Origin: Pyropia yezoensis
Taxonomy: Eukaryota > Rhodophyta > Bangiophyceae > Bangiales > Bangiaceae
NCBI GenBank assembly: GCA_009829735.1
Contig: CM020618.1
Coordinates: 33,642,894 to 33,706,893 of the forward strand
DNA: 64,000 nt
Direction of reading: 5' to 3'
The notes beneath the pieces were generated by a model. The model was not told the origin of the DNA and did no database searches. It was given only the letters and a program-made list of their open reading frames with translations. The position numbers were made by a program, and so were the translations under genes. Of the stretch, positions 46,922-58,479 are shown one piece after another (the stretch's first letter is position 1; every line of letters begins with the position of its first letter).

Positions 46922-49368
46922 ATGTCCGACCCCGAGGTACTCGGGGAGGAGGAAGACCTCGTTGTCCCGGAGGAGATGGAGGACGACGCACCGGTCGGTC
47001 CGACTCCCTCCGGGTGCTTCCTGGCCAGCTCGTCGGACGAAGACACGCCGGTGGCCGTCCGTTTGTCGGCCGGAGGACTGTCGTCCGTTTGCAGCCGCAC
47101 GACGGCGCCGTCGGTTGGCGGTCGACCGCGGGTGGCTGCTTCTACTCCTTCTCTTCCGGCTCCTTCTCTTCCGGCTGCCCGGGCGGGGCCTGGGGCCTGT
47201 GCCGGCGTGGCCATGCTTCCTGAAGGTACTTCCGGCGGCGGTGGAGGCGTTTCCCTGCCGGCTCCGGCGGGGCAAGGTGGTCCGGGTGTCCGTCCGCCCC
47301 TCTCTCGGGACGGTGCGGGCGTTGAAGTGGGTGGTGGTGGCGGCGCATTGCCCGGCGTAGCGAGTCAAGATGGTGCGGGTGCCCGCTCGGCCGGCGTTCC
47401 GGCCCTGGGGGCTGAACCCGTGCCCTCCCCGTCCGAGGCGGGGGCGACGTCGGCGGGTGGTGCCGGCGACGGTACCCTACCCGCGGTGCCGGGGGCGGCA
47501 AGCGGTCAAGACGCTTCTTCTCCGATGGCGGTCGACACCGGGAGTTACTCCGGGCGGGCGCCCGCCCTTCTTCTTCCTCCCCGACCCCGCGCTCCTGCGC
47601 CGGCGCCTCTACCTGTCGGTGTCGCGCCGAAGCCGGCGCTTCTTCCTGGGCCTGCTCGGGTTGCCCCTCTTGGTGGCCGCGCCGGTTCATCCGGTGGCGG
47701 TGTAGCATCGCTTGGTGGAGGCGACGCCGCTGCGGTGGGACACCCCCCGATGTCAGTCTGCGAGGTGGTGGCTGGAGAACGTCGCCTAACCGTCCCAGAG
47801 TCGATGGACTCTGGCGGTAGGATGCGGGTGGACTTCCACCCGCCGGACTACCTCGAGGGTACCTCCCGTCCGGTCCCGCTGGGCCCCTGTTGGGAGCGGG
47901 AGTTGGCTCGGCTGGTCGCCCAGCCGGACGCCTTTCGCGTCGAGCATAATTGGATCCTGAGTCAGCCGGATGACCGGCATGCTCAACTCTGGCGTACCCG
48001 GGTCGGGCGGCCTGAGGTTGCCCTCCATCCCGCTTTCCGGGTGTGAGACTTGGTCGCTCCCGCGCTGCCGCGGGAGGTGGATTACCCCGCTGGTGCCCGT
48101 GGGGTCGCTGCATCGCAGGACCCGTGGCGTTCGGGCGGGTTGTGCCTGGGACCAACCGGTATCCCGGTTTGGATTACTACCCGGGGGACCCCCCGTATCT
48201 GTGGCTGACGCCAGCCTTCCCGCCCATGGCTGGGCTGAAGTCGGCGTCGAGCTGGCGTCGCAACCATGGTGTCATGGCGGACCCTTTCCGCACTGATATC
48301 ACGTGCGCGTTGCAGACCGGTTACGGTCGTGCTCCAGTGTACTCTCTGTTGCGCCCGCCTGGGTGGCAAGACGGGTGGGAGCCCGCCCCGGCTTTCCGGT
48401 TTGACACTGGTCCCTGCCTTCATTACTTCGGGAGTGTGTTGGCCCCCCGGCCTACGCATGCGCTGCAGGGTGTCTTCACCTTGGGGGTTACCCTCGGGCA
48501 GGTCTCCTCCTTCCTGCTGTCGGCTCGCCGACGGGGCCGCCTGTTCCATCTTCCGACGGGCGTCCGTCGGCACCTTGGGGATATAGGCGTTACCGCCATT
48601 GCTGAAGGGACGGGTCTCACCCGTGAGTTGGCGGCGCTGGTGGCCGCTCACGATGCTGTGAACTGGACGGCGGTGGCAACCTTGCCTCCGTTTCGGGACG
48701 CGCAGCCGGGAACGCTCCCGCTGCCTCGCCACTCGCTCCGTATCCGCCGAGTTATCTCGGGGGAAGATGGATACCAAGGGTGGGCGTCCACCGAGTCGGT
48801 TCCTGACCTGCGTATTCCCGTGGTCCTTCCTGACCCTCTCCAGGAGATGACCCCCTGGTTCGGTAGCCCGACCCCTGTGTGTCGCCGTCGCCGTGAGTGG
48901 GAATCCACCGGTGGGGGCCGTGAGACATATCGCCGTCGTGCCGAGTTCCGCCGGGTTCCCGGTGGCCGTTATGCCCAGGAGTCTGGTGCTTCTTCGCGGC
49001 CGTACCGTGCTCCGTACCCGGCACTGCCGGCTCCGGTGGTGGCTGTGTCCTCACAGCCGGCTCCGACTCCAGTCCCTCCGGTTGCGCCGGTGGCTTCGAC
49101 GGGTCCCGTCGTGCCTGACGGGGGTCCCCGTTTGTGGTATGAGGGCGTATCCGCCCTTATCTTTCGTGAGTTTTCGGGGGCGCCCCCGGTTGACTGGGGG
49201 GATAACCCCCCTGGTGGTGAGGTGTTAGGTACTGCGCGTTGCCTTGACTGGGTGCTCAACCGCCTCCAGATGGCTCTGGAGTCTGTAGAGGCTGGTCACG
49301 GCACTCTGCTGGAGCTCTGCACTGAGGTAACGCAGGCGATTGACCGGCGCGAGGTAGCCGACCGTTGA
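46922..49368 (+). pseudogene. R5 antisense ORF, about 815 codons, one stop and one frameshift
   Basis: ATG at 46922, MSDPEVLGEEEDLVVPEEMEDD (acidic), on the strand opposite to gag-pol. Open until TGA at 48044-48046, where R2 has Cys (FGICDLVAPALP). A slip near 48110-48125 then moves the frame (R2 AEPVAFGE against GPVAFGR here), after which it is open to 49368. Domain order as in R2: Gly/Ala/Pro-rich first 280 residues, SQPDDRHAQLWRTRVGR, PPMAGLKSASSWRRNHGVMAD, YFGSVLAPRPTH, GRLFHLPTGV, AHDAVNWTAV, a Pro/Val-rich linker, and the helical end LNRLQMALESVEAGHG...VTQAIDRREVADR. Function unknown. Confidence 0.75.
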
Positions 49369-49965
49369 AGCTCGGAAGTGTACGCGACGACGCGTGACTG
49401 GCCCCCTTCTACTGACGGGGGTAACCCCTATTGATGGTTGTGGGTGTGAGGGTGAGGGACCCGGTGACCCTTATGGTGGCCGGGTATTAGTGAGTATAAA
49501 CTCATCCCCCTCGGGGGCTTTGCTTGCCTCTGTTTGTTGCTCTGAGGGATATCCTTTCTGGCTCAGTGGTGCCTTGCCTCTCGTCCACCATCTTCCGGTT
49601 GGTCAGTACTTGGGGAGGTCATCCTCCTGTGTAAGCTTCCGGTATCTTCGATATTATCGGAGTTACTTTACCCTTTGAGTCATCTTATGGGGTTCGGTGC
49701 TCACTTAGTTACCTAAGCTTGGCCTGACTTAGTAACACAAGTCTGCCTTGACTTAGTAACCTAAGTCTGCCTTGACTTAGTAACCTAAGTCTGCCTTGAC
49801 TTAGTAACCTAAGTCTGCCTTGACTTAGTTATCTAAGTCTGCCTTGACTTAGTTACTTAAGTCTGCCTTGACTTAGTAACCTAAGCTGGGCTTATCCATG
49901 TCACACCCTACTCAGTAAGTCTAAGCTCCACCCCCCAACAGCCGAAGTCGGTGTCGGTTGGGTTG
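49369..49965. other. R5 spacer between convergent antisense ORF and pol
   Basis: No gene. Contains the 24-bp tandem repeat listed separately. Probably the 3' untranslated and termination region of both convergent transcripts. Confidence 0.5.
49702..49888. repeat. 24-bp tandem repeat with internal inverted repeat
   Basis: About seven units of CTTGACTTAGTAACCTAAGTCTGC-type sequence (24 bp), each containing the near-palindrome GACTTAGTAACCTAAGTC. Related short repeats stand at the same place in R2 (about 10187-10232). Confidence 0.85.
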
Positions 49966-50709
49966 TTACAATAGGCGGCGTCGCCTCATGTATTGCATGA
50001 GGAGTTGACGGGGTATATTTGCTGCCTGTTCCCAGGTGGGTGAGTCGTACCCGACCCACATTATCTTTACGTACCAGGAACCTGGTAGGTCAGGGTCGGT
50101 ATGGCCGACGATGCTCTCCACCTGGTATGGGATTCCATCCGGTCCCACCGGGTCATCCGACCGGTTGGTGGTAAGAGCTTCATGTAGCAACCCAGCCCGT
50201 ACCGGCTGAGGATGCTCCGGCTTCGGTGCCGGTGTGACATCATTCAAACTGATGCGTTGTACCTCCGTATCGGAGTGAAGGATAACAGAGCGGTCATCTC
50301 TGTGGAGGATCTGGTACGGTCCCTTGACCGGTTGCATAAGCTTTTTCTCTCGGAACTTCTGGTGTCTGAGGTAGACCCAGTCACCTGTTACCGTGGTTGC
50401 GTTCCGTACCCGTAGCCGGGCGTCAAAGTTCTTTTTGTATCGAACTTGTGTACGGTCAAGGGCACCCTTGAGCCTCGGTATCATCCACGATAGCTTGGCC
50501 AACCAAGCTAAGTGGATCCGTTCGGCCGGTCGGCCCTTCGGTATGTCATACCGAGTGCATCTGCCCGGTGGCAGCGTCAGGTTACCGACGCCCATGGGAA
50601 TGACCCATTCCAGTGGTGCGATGTTCGTGCTTCGGTGTGGCCTGGCATTATATGCCAGGGTGAGTACGGACACGAGCCATGTCCCGAGTGTTTGTGTGCT
50701 CAGCCACAT
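49966..50709 (-). pseudogene. pol: R5 integrase C-terminal part and chromodomain
   Basis: About 247 codons matching the R2 C-terminus: TLAYNARPHRSTNIAPLEWV, RYDIPKGRPAERIHLAWLA, DWVYLRHQKFREKKLMQPVKG and chromodomain WYVKIMWVGYDSPTWEQAANIP. Frame differs from the upstream part; slips lie between about 50650 and 50760, just after the catalytic Glu motif NGQVER. Confidence 0.8.
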
Positions 50710-52595
50710 AGCATTGGAGCGTCTTGACGATGGTTCGGTTCCCGCTCCACTTGCCCATTGGTTTGCGGGTGGTAGTCGGCTGCCCGACGTGGTTCGATAC
50801 TGAACATGCCCATGACCCTTGTGCAGAAGGCTGACGTCAGGTTTGCTCCGATGTCGGGGAGGAGTTGCTTCATGACTCCGTATGCACTGATCCAGTGGTC
50901 AACCACTGCGCTCATGATGGTGCATGCCGTGTCATCCGGGATGGCGGCTGCTCGTGACAGTTTGGTGAAGCGGTCAGACATGACCAGGATGTATCTGTTC
51001 CCTTCTTCCGTAACCGGAAGCGGCCCGAGTATGTCGATAGCGACTTGCTCGTTGGGCCCACCGGGTGGGAATAGTTTCATAGCAGACGCCTGCCTATGTA
51101 GGCTCATGCGGTTCCGTGCACACGTGTGGCATCCTCTTACGTGGTCGACCACGTCGACGGCCATTGCTGGCAAGTAGAAGAACCTTTGCATTGCTGCGAG
51201 CATACGTGAACCCCCCGGGTGTCCGGCTGTAGGGTTCTCGTGTTCTCGTTCCATGACGGCTTGCCGTAAGGACACGGGAACCACGACGTGATGTCGTCCA
51301 TCGGCGGGTGCCCGCCGGTATATGAGTCCGTATTCATTCTCTGAGAAGATACCGGCCGTACCGGCCAGGAGGTTAGCACGATGGCGTCTACAGTCGTCGT
51401 CATTGGCCTGTGCCTTGCGGAAGTCCGCGAGGGTTAGTGGGCACGCGCTGTGTGCCCTGGTATGGTCCACCATACCTTGAGTGGCGTTACCTACCATGCA
51501 AACTGGTACAACCGGGATGTCCTCGTCCACCTGTCGGGTATGCCCGCTCGAGGTGTCGAGTCGAGACAGCGCATCTCCCAGATGGTGGGTCGATCCAGCT
51601 TCATACACGGTACGGTAGTCGTGCTCGGCCATTTCCAGCCTCCACTGGGCGAGCCGTCCATGGCTGTCCGAATCCTTGTCACCAAGGTTGAGGAGCCACC
51701 GTAGAGGTTCGTGGTCGGACCTCACGATGAACCTGGACCCTTCCAGGTATTGACGGAGCAGTTGTACTGCCCATATCACTCCGAGGCACTCACGCTCGGT
51801 GGCGCTATAGTTGCGTTCAGCCGGGTTGAGTGTCCGGCTGAAGTACCCCACCGGACGTACGTCCGGGATAGCGTTATCGGTACCGATCAACGTCTCTCCT
51901 TGTAACAGGGTGCACCCCACTTGGGTATCGCACGCATCGACATCGATGACGAAGGTCCCCCGTCTGTGCGGTAACGCAAGGACAGGTGGGGACAGTAGGG
52001 CTCGCTTCAGTGAGTCGAATGCTTCCTCTTCGCTTGGCGAAGTGGGTTGGAGTACCTTTGGCAACGTGCTGCTCGTCAGAACCGTTAACGGTTTGGCTAT
52101 TCGAGCGAAGTCCTTGACGAACTGTCGGTACACGTTACACATCCCCAGGAAGCTCTTGAGCTGTGTCTGGGTGTTATGGAACCTGGCGTCCCGGAGTGCC
52201 CGGGTATTGGCTTCGAGTACCCCTAGTTGACCGGGGGTTATCTGGTGACCCAGATACTCAACCGTCTGTTGGAAGAAGGCGCACTTCTTGAGACGCAGGG
52301 TTACCCCGGCGGTCCTCAAGAGGGTGAGTACTTCGTCGACGTGCTGCTCATGGTCATCCATGTTACGTGAGAAGACGATGACATCATCGAGGTACACTAG
52401 GCAGCTACGCCACTTCACTCCCGACAGTATCATGTCAATAGCCCGCTGGAATGTAGCGGGAGCGTTGGACAACCCGAAGGGCATCCTTAGGAACTCGTAT
52501 ACTCCACTGTGACAGACGAACCCTGTCTTGGGGATATTCTCTTCTGCCACCGGGATTTGCCAGTACCCGGCATTGCAGTCGATTGTGGTAAACAC
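50700..52595 (-). pseudogene. pol: R5 RT palm, RNase H and integrase core
   Basis: About 631 codons: TTIDCNAGYWQIPV, LVYLDDVIVFSRN (YLDD intact), EYLGHQITPGQLG, FVIDVDACDTQVGC, TERECLGVIWAV, RSDHEPLRWLL, the integrase zinc region (GHPGGSRM, CHTCARNR), AIDILGPLPVTEEG, LLPDIGANLT and YHPQTNGQVER. In the same frame as the segment upstream but separated from it by TAG (52602-52604), where R2 has Glu. Ends by frameshift after NGQVER. Confidence 0.85.
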
Positions 52596-52601
52596 CGTTG
52601 C

Positions 52602-54131
52602 CTACCCCAGGGAGTCGATGCATTCATCCATCCTTGGTAAAGGGTATGAGTCCTTCTTGGTAACCAAGTTGAGGCGTCGATAATCAATGCAGAACCGAGG
52701 GGTTTGATCCTTCTTCGGTACTATGACGACTGGGGCACCCCACTCCGACATCGAAGGTCGTATCACCTTCGCTTCACTCATCCTCTTCACCTCCCCGTCA
52801 ACGATCTCTCGTTGCATGGGTCCCGCTCGATGCGGTTGTGACCGGGCGGGTCGTGCGCATGGTACCAGGTCTATACGATGTTGGGTTGCCCCAATGGTAC
52901 CCAAGGCTCCGCCGGTCCACATGACGTCATGCTTTCTTAGCATACGTCGTACCCCTTCTGCTACAGAAGGGGGTAGGTGGTCGAGGTCAGCCTCGGCCAG
53001 GGCCCTCAGGGCTTCTTGGTCCTTCGGAGAAGTATCCGCCAATACTAGTGGTCTATTAGGTTTCCCGACGTCGGGTTCCTCCCGCCCGGGGGTATCGGTT
53101 ACCGCCAATACTTCAAGTGGCTTCACTTGACCTCCCTCATCAGGGGTAAGGATGTCTCCTTCGTAGAGCTCGGCTATCCGGAGGATAGTCCCCTTCGGAA
53201 CGATGACTGCTTTACGGCGATAGTTCGCCATCACGAGTAGGGACGACCCTCCTGCTGGGAGGTCTACGATACCATTGGCCATGGTCAACCCATGCCGCTT
53301 GTACGATCGCAGGTTGGCCTGGACTCTGCAGATGCCTGCGAGGTCACAGTTAGCCGGGAGGACTATCTCCGACAACGGCTCAAAGCGAGTTCGCTTGGCC
53401 AACCGAAGTGTCTTCGGTTCTACGCTGGCGTACACCTCAGCCACGTTGACGTGGCTCCCTCGCGTCGTCAGATCCCTGACGATAGCTGTATATCCTCGCT
53501 TCGTCCCGTCGGCCTCTTGTAGCTCGACGGTCCACCGGCCTGGCCGGATTGCATCCACGCGAACGTTGATGAAGGAGCACCCCAGTATGCAGGGCACCGA
53601 TAAGGTCCCGCACACCAGGAATTCTCTTTCCGTAGTGAGTTCCCCGATTGTAACCCGCAGCGACATCGCCGCGGTCGTGCAAATGCGACGACCATTCGCG
53701 TCTTTGATCGTGGGTCCCTGGGTCACTCTGACTCGCGGGAGCCACTTGTCCGGGAGGGTATCCTTCCGGATAAGGTTGGGCCCGGCCCCCGTATCCAGTA
53801 CAGGGTAATACGATCGTGTCGACTGGGGGTCAACCCCCAGTGTGGCCGATACGTTGAAGTTCTCCAAGGTGAATAGCACGTGGCATACACCGATGTCCGG
53901 TGTTACTCGGGCATCCTGGACCGAGCCCTTGTCGGGATCAACGTGACGGGGCATCCCGTGTTCGCCTCCAGTCTTGGGAGGTTGGTCATCATTCCCCCGA
54001 CTCCGCGTCGTATGGGTCGGAAGGTGTACCCGGGGGTTGATGCGGCTCCGGCTCAACCGCGCTCGCCGTGGGGCTTTCCCCGCGGTAGTCCGAGGTGGCT
54101 TGCTTGGGTTGCCCCAGCGACCCCGTGCCAT
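52602..54131 (-). CDS. pol: R5 protease and RT N-terminus
   Basis: About 509 codons. Begins in an overlap of about 78 bp with the gag end, in the -1 frame, as in R2. [10 protein letters not shown], protease [32 protein letters not shown], then uninterrupted through the linker ([18 protein letters not shown]2 has a stop here) into RT ([36 protein letters not shown]). Shows that protease and RT are one frame in this family. Confidence 0.85.
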   Translation of the reverse strand: MARGRWGNPSKPPRTTAGKAPRRARLSRSRINPRVHLPTHTTRSRGNDDQPPKTGGEHGMPRHVDPDKGSVQDARVTPDIGVCHVLFTLENFNVSATLGVDPQSTRSYYPVLDTGAGPNLIRKDTLPDKWLPRVRVTQGPTIKDANGRRICTTAAMSLRVTIGELTTEREFLVCGTLSVPCILGCSFINVRVDAIRPGRWTVELQEADGTKRGYTAIVRDLTTRGSHVNVAEVYASVEPKTLRLAKRTRFEPLSEIVLPANCDLAGICRVQANLRSYKRHGLTMANGIVDLPAGGSSLLVMANYRRKAVIVPKGTILRIAELYEGDILTPDEGGQVKPLEVLAVTDTPGREEPDVGKPNRPLVLADTSPKDQEALRALAEADLDHLPPSVAEGVRRMLRKHDVMWTGGALGTIGATQHRIDLVPCARPARSQPHRAGPMQREIVDGEVKRMSEAKVIRPSMSEWGAPVVIVPKKDQTPRFCIDYRRLNLVTKKDSYPLPRMDECIDSLG

Positions 54132-54631
54132 CCTTCCTCTGACTCGTTTCCCGCACTTGGGCGGGTACTGTCTGCCGGGGTATCCGGAAGAGGAGGTGCC
54201 TCCTCGACCGCCAGTACTCCACCTGGGGCTGGCTGCCTACCCGGTACGGGCCCGGGTGCTCTGGCGGGATACCCCCAAGTGGATGCCTTGCGTTGCGCCG
54301 CTGCTCGCCGGGACTCCTCGGGGATGAGCGGGCAGGACGACACCCAGTGCTGAGGATCCCCGCACAGCATACACACGGAAGTTCCGGTCCCCCCTTGGGG
54401 CCTTGTCGGGGGAGCCCCGTAGGTTCGGGTGCCCGCCTCGGGCGCCCGTGTGCCTGCCCCTTGGTAGGCCTTGGGTCCTTGGGTCAAGCGGAACATGGAT
54501 TCCCCCAACCGGTTGGGTCGGCCCGCGACCTGCGGGGGTGCCTCCGTACGCACCGCCCATGTTGGCATGGGCTGATGGGGGTTTCCCGTCATCGGGGTAT
54601 ACCCCGTCGTCCGTACTCGTACCTTTATCAT
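54053..54631 (-). pseudogene. gag: R5 gag C-terminal part with zinc knuckle
   Basis: Contains one knuckle CMLCGDPQHWVSSC and the ending GKPHGERG followed by TGA, identical in arrangement to R2. The frame differs from the capsid part upstream, so the join between about 54631 and 54796 is damaged. Confidence 0.75.
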
Positions 54632-54795
54632 CGATCACCGGCGTAGCTGGTAGCAACAGGTGGCCCTGTTGATCGACCAGGGGTTCCTCCTCCCCTGTGG
54701 GGGCGTACTCAGTCGCCACCAGTACTGGTGCGGCCTCACGTTCTCCCTTATCCTGCCTCGCTACCGGGGTAAGATGGAGCTTGCTCCCCTCACCC

Positions 54796-56256
54796 TTAGG
54801 CTTCGGGGCTAGGGCACACTCCGGGTGAAGAACCCCGGTAGGCGTCCCCTAGGGACTTGCACATGTGCATCAGTCGACTGAAGTTCGTCCGGGCCGTGTT
54901 GGCTCCCCGTGCGGATATCCGCACGTAGTTAGGTACTCCTGCGAACAGGATAGCCCGTAGCTCCCCTTCTCCGAGGAGCTTCCCCAGCTCGTAATCGAGC
55001 TCTTGGATCCGGCGTTCGAACATCTCATTATCTTCCCAGCTCTGGGCGGTGGCAGTGCGAAGGGCTCGGTAGTGGTTTTCGCACTTGTCCTCACTGAGGT
55101 AGCTGCTCAACAGCTCCTTTGGAATCCCATGGTATTCCATGGGGGTGCCTGCAACCCTCATTCCCGGCATCGCGGATGCCTGGCGGAGGATGCCTCGTAC
55201 CCGTTCATCAACAAAGAACGGGAGGATCTCCAGGGCTAGCCCCTCGTTAACGAGTGCCTTGTCCGCAGCTGCCTTGAAGCTGGTCAAGAAGCCGATGACT
55301 GCCAACGGGCGTCCGTTCGGGCCCCCGAACATAGGGACTCCCTTCATAAAGGTCTGCATAGAGCGGATCGCCCGATGCGAAGTATTACGCATCGATTCCG
55401 ATACGGTAACGGAACGGTCCTCCAAACGATAACGTTCGGGAATCAGTACCGACCGGAAGACTTCGTTGACGATCTCCGTGTCTGCGTCCTGGGTATCCAG
55501 TCGCTTGGCCAGTTGATGAGCAAACTCATCCGACTCCATGCGCTTGAGTAGACTCGCAGTTACCTGCGCTGTCATAGCTTCCACCACTGACGCTGGTACT
55601 TCCGGCGTCGTCCCCTCGGGTTCCCGAGTTGCCTGGCTCCGCCGGGCGTAGGGATATTGGGATAGGGTACCGCCCCGCCCAATAGCCGACTCCGCTCCGG
55701 CGTAATCATCCACCGGTGTATGTCCGCGGAGTCCGCTTCGGGTGCTCCGGGCGTAGCGCTCCGTGTGACTCCATTCCAGCTCGGCTGACGAGTCAGATCC
55801 ATAACATGCCGTGTCCGGGGGTGGTCCCGGAGTAGCTGCATCGGGGTCGACCCCGTTAGACTCCGAAAGTCGTCCGGTCGGTTCAAATGGTGCCGGTGTG
55901 GGAGGAACACGACGGGGTACCGTCGTGTGGCGTGTTGACATCAACGCTGCCATCGCGTCCTCCATGCGCTCTTGGCGTGCATCGAGTCCGGAGAACCGCG
56001 CTTCGATGCGAGCCAATGATTCCATCAGGGAATCCCCCGGTGAAGGAGGCAGCGGAGTGAGATCAGCCGACGACAGTTGAGGCGGGCCACCGCCCCCAGC
56101 CGTCCGTGCCGTACCAAACGTTGATCCGGCACCGGAGAGCATCGGCGTCTCAATGTTTTCGATCGGGTTCCCCATCCCGGTTCCCGTAATCGCCTCCGGG
56201 GTCGGCGTCGACGCCGATCCGTCATTTTGAACGTTCCCCGTCTCTTGGGCGGCCAT
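54796..56256 (-). pseudogene. gag: R5 gag capsid part
   Basis: ATG at 56256 (MAAQETGNVQNDGSAST). About 486 codons. A Pro/Thr/Gly-rich N-terminus with a short coiled-coil-like segment (SLARIEARFSGLDARQERMEDAM) and a disordered linker precede a capsid-like helical part (RSMQTFMKGVPMFGGPNG, IGFLTSFKAAADKALVNEG, ILPFFVDERVRGILRQA). The frame ends at 54796 before the zinc knuckle, which lies in another frame. R7 gag at the right edge matches its first 130 residues. Confidence 0.8.
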
Positions 56257-56469
56257 CGTCACAAGCAGTCAACCGACGTAACTGTCACCACGAAAAAGAG
56301 AGCGAGGGGTAGGGGGGTAGGATGGGGAGAGCAACAGTAGATCGCGGTCAAACGTAATCACTCAACACAATCGACCAGATCACAGCACCACGAGTACAAG
56401 AAAAGGACCGGATCCCTATCCGTGTGCCAGGGCCGAAGACGGCGTCACCACTAGGGTGACGGAAACTCG

Positions 56470-56487
56470 TCCCCTGCTGCTCCACCA
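56470..56487 (-). other. R5 primer binding site
   Basis: Minus strand TGGTGGAGCAGCAGGGGA, 1 nt inside the 5' LTR. Confidence 0.9.
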
Positions 56488-56488
56488 A

Positions 56489-56850
56489 TGTAGCACAATA
56501 AAAATCCGTCGCACGTCCACTCTCAGGGAACATTCACCAAGGGGGATCGGCACCCACGTCACCGGGAGGCCAAGGTTGCTGTCCTTGGAGCGCAAGCCAC
56601 GGGACCAAGATGGGCGCCCAAATGGGAGGGGTTTGTTGTTCTATCATGGCCGGCGGTGGAGTCGCCGCCGGCCCCCTTGTTATAAACCCCCGGAGATACC
56701 ACTAACTACCCTCCACCCCAAGGTGCAAGTCCCTCTGGTCATACGTAACTCGCAGATACCGTGACCAGTGCGAACTCCCAAACCGAAAGTTGCAGGATAG
56801 AAGTAGCCCCCCTAAATTCAGGTCGCAATACGGCCATCCATATCGCTACA
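56489..56850 (-). repeat. R5 5' LTR
   Basis: 362 bp, TGTAGCACAATAAA to CATATCGCTACA on the plus strand, followed by target duplication CGGTG (56851-56855). Confidence 0.93.
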
Positions 56851-56855
56851 CGGTG

Positions 56856-58479
56856 GTGCCGAAGGAAATGTGGCCCTTCCGTGAGTCTCTGAGGCTGGTG
56901 GGGGGAGCACTTTCGCAGCTGTTAACGGTTTTTGAGTCCGGCTAAGAGGTGTCTGGCGAGGTGCTGACGGCGCCTGCGGTGTAGTGTGGCCTTTTTTTTT
57001 GCGTCAAGAAGGCCGTTAGCGTGGAGGGTCCTGATGCCGGCTGTGCATTTTCTTCTTTTGCGCTGGAGGTACAGGTGGCGAGTGTCCTTCATGCGGGCAG
57101 TACATGCGCGGAGTTTTTGTGTGCGAGGGAGGTTGGCGGTGGCGGGAGTCCCAGTGTATGCTGCTAGGTGGTGGTATTTACTTGAGCGTGGTATGCCGGG
57201 GGGCTGGCAGTGTCGACGACGGGCGAGCGGTCTTTATGCCTTCGGGGAGTCTGGTGGCGCCGAGGAGTGTCGTTGCCGGCCGTGGGGCGGGCCGATGCCT
57301 GTGTGTGGTGCAGGCCCGTGAGGAGGGAACTCGATGTGCCTCTGTTGATGGGGGCCTTTGTAAATGTGCACTGAGAAGGTAGCGTAGACGGGGGGCCGTT
57401 GGTATCGGGGGGACGATTGTGGCTGGTTTTTCTGGCTCGTCTGGCTTGCAGCATCCTCATCCCTTGTGGCACCCGATGATGCGTCTGGCGGCGTTGTGGT
57501 CCCTGTACTAGCAATGAGGGGAGGGCGGGGAACAATACGCTGGCACTTCCCTCCAGGTCCTTTCCCCTCTCAATAATCATGCGGCAGGCCGCCCCATTTC
57601 CCCTCCATGCAATCCCGCCCCTACACCCCCCCCCCTCGCTACCCCCATGACGACTGGGTGCATCCCCGCGTACGCAGGCATGGGCGGCCGCATCAGTCGC
57701 ATACAGGCCCACCATTCCCTCTGCCGCGTCCGCCGCCGCCGCCGCTCCCCCTGCCGGTGCGCACGCGTTCCAACTACGGCTGGACAGTCGTCATGGCCAA
57801 CCGCTAAACAGCTGCGTGCCCCTTTCCCGCAGGCAGGGTGCCGCCCCAACCGCCGGGGCGACACGGTGCCACCGCGGGTGGCGCCACGGAGCCACCGCGG
57901 GTGGCGCCCCCTGAAAGTGGCAGCGGCGGCGCGTGGCGGCGGCGCCCGCCGACCGGCGGCGGCGGCCGCCACCGCCGCGCGCACCGCGGCGAGTCACACC
58001 GGCAGAGCACCTCGACGCCGCTCCCGCCCATTCCCCCCACCCTGGCGAGCCACCCTCCGCCCATCCCCCCCAACGGCCGACCGCGCCCCTCAATCCCACG
58101 CGAGCGCGTCGGCGTCAGACGCCCATGCGTCGCGTGCGGGCGGCCACCGCCACCGCCGCCCAGTGCCATCGTTGCCGCTGCTGGCGCCGCTTCTTTTCCC
58201 GCTCCAGCTGCCGCCGCCGCTCCCGCTGCCGCCGCCGTATCCGGGCGCCGCAGCCCTGCTGCCGCCAGAACTGCCCTCCGCAGACGGACAGAGGTCGAAT
58301 CTCGCGCAAACGCCTGCCATTGGATGCCATCAAGCTACTCTCGGGCGAGCCAACACCCTCGCAGCCCCCAAAAATATTATTGAAGGCAGAAGAGCTATAC
58401 GATGTCCGTGAGGGATTAACGCCAAAGAACTTGCTCTGCCAAGGTGAAACAGAGAATAAGAATGACAATGAAGGACAAG
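56856..58479. other. Host-like region right of R5, no supported gene
   Basis: Continues the locus interrupted at 40791. T/G-rich to 57500, then CGG-rich low complexity (57700-58330) that is open in many frames without recognisable domains. Confidence 0.4.

Larger units (their letters stand above)
40792..56850 (-). mobile_element. R5: full-length Ty3/gypsy chromodomain element with antisense ORF, interrupted by R6
   Basis: Bounded by 362-bp LTRs (5' LTR 56489-56850; 3' LTR split into 40792-40905 and 46089-46336) and a perfect CGGTG target duplication (40787-40791 and 56851-56855). Removing R6 leaves about 10.9 kb. The LTRs differ by about 7% by eye, so R5 is older than R4. Gag, protease, RT, RNase H, integrase and chromodomain are on the minus strand, with the antisense ORF on the plus strand. 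Same family as R2 and R7. Confidence 0.93.
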
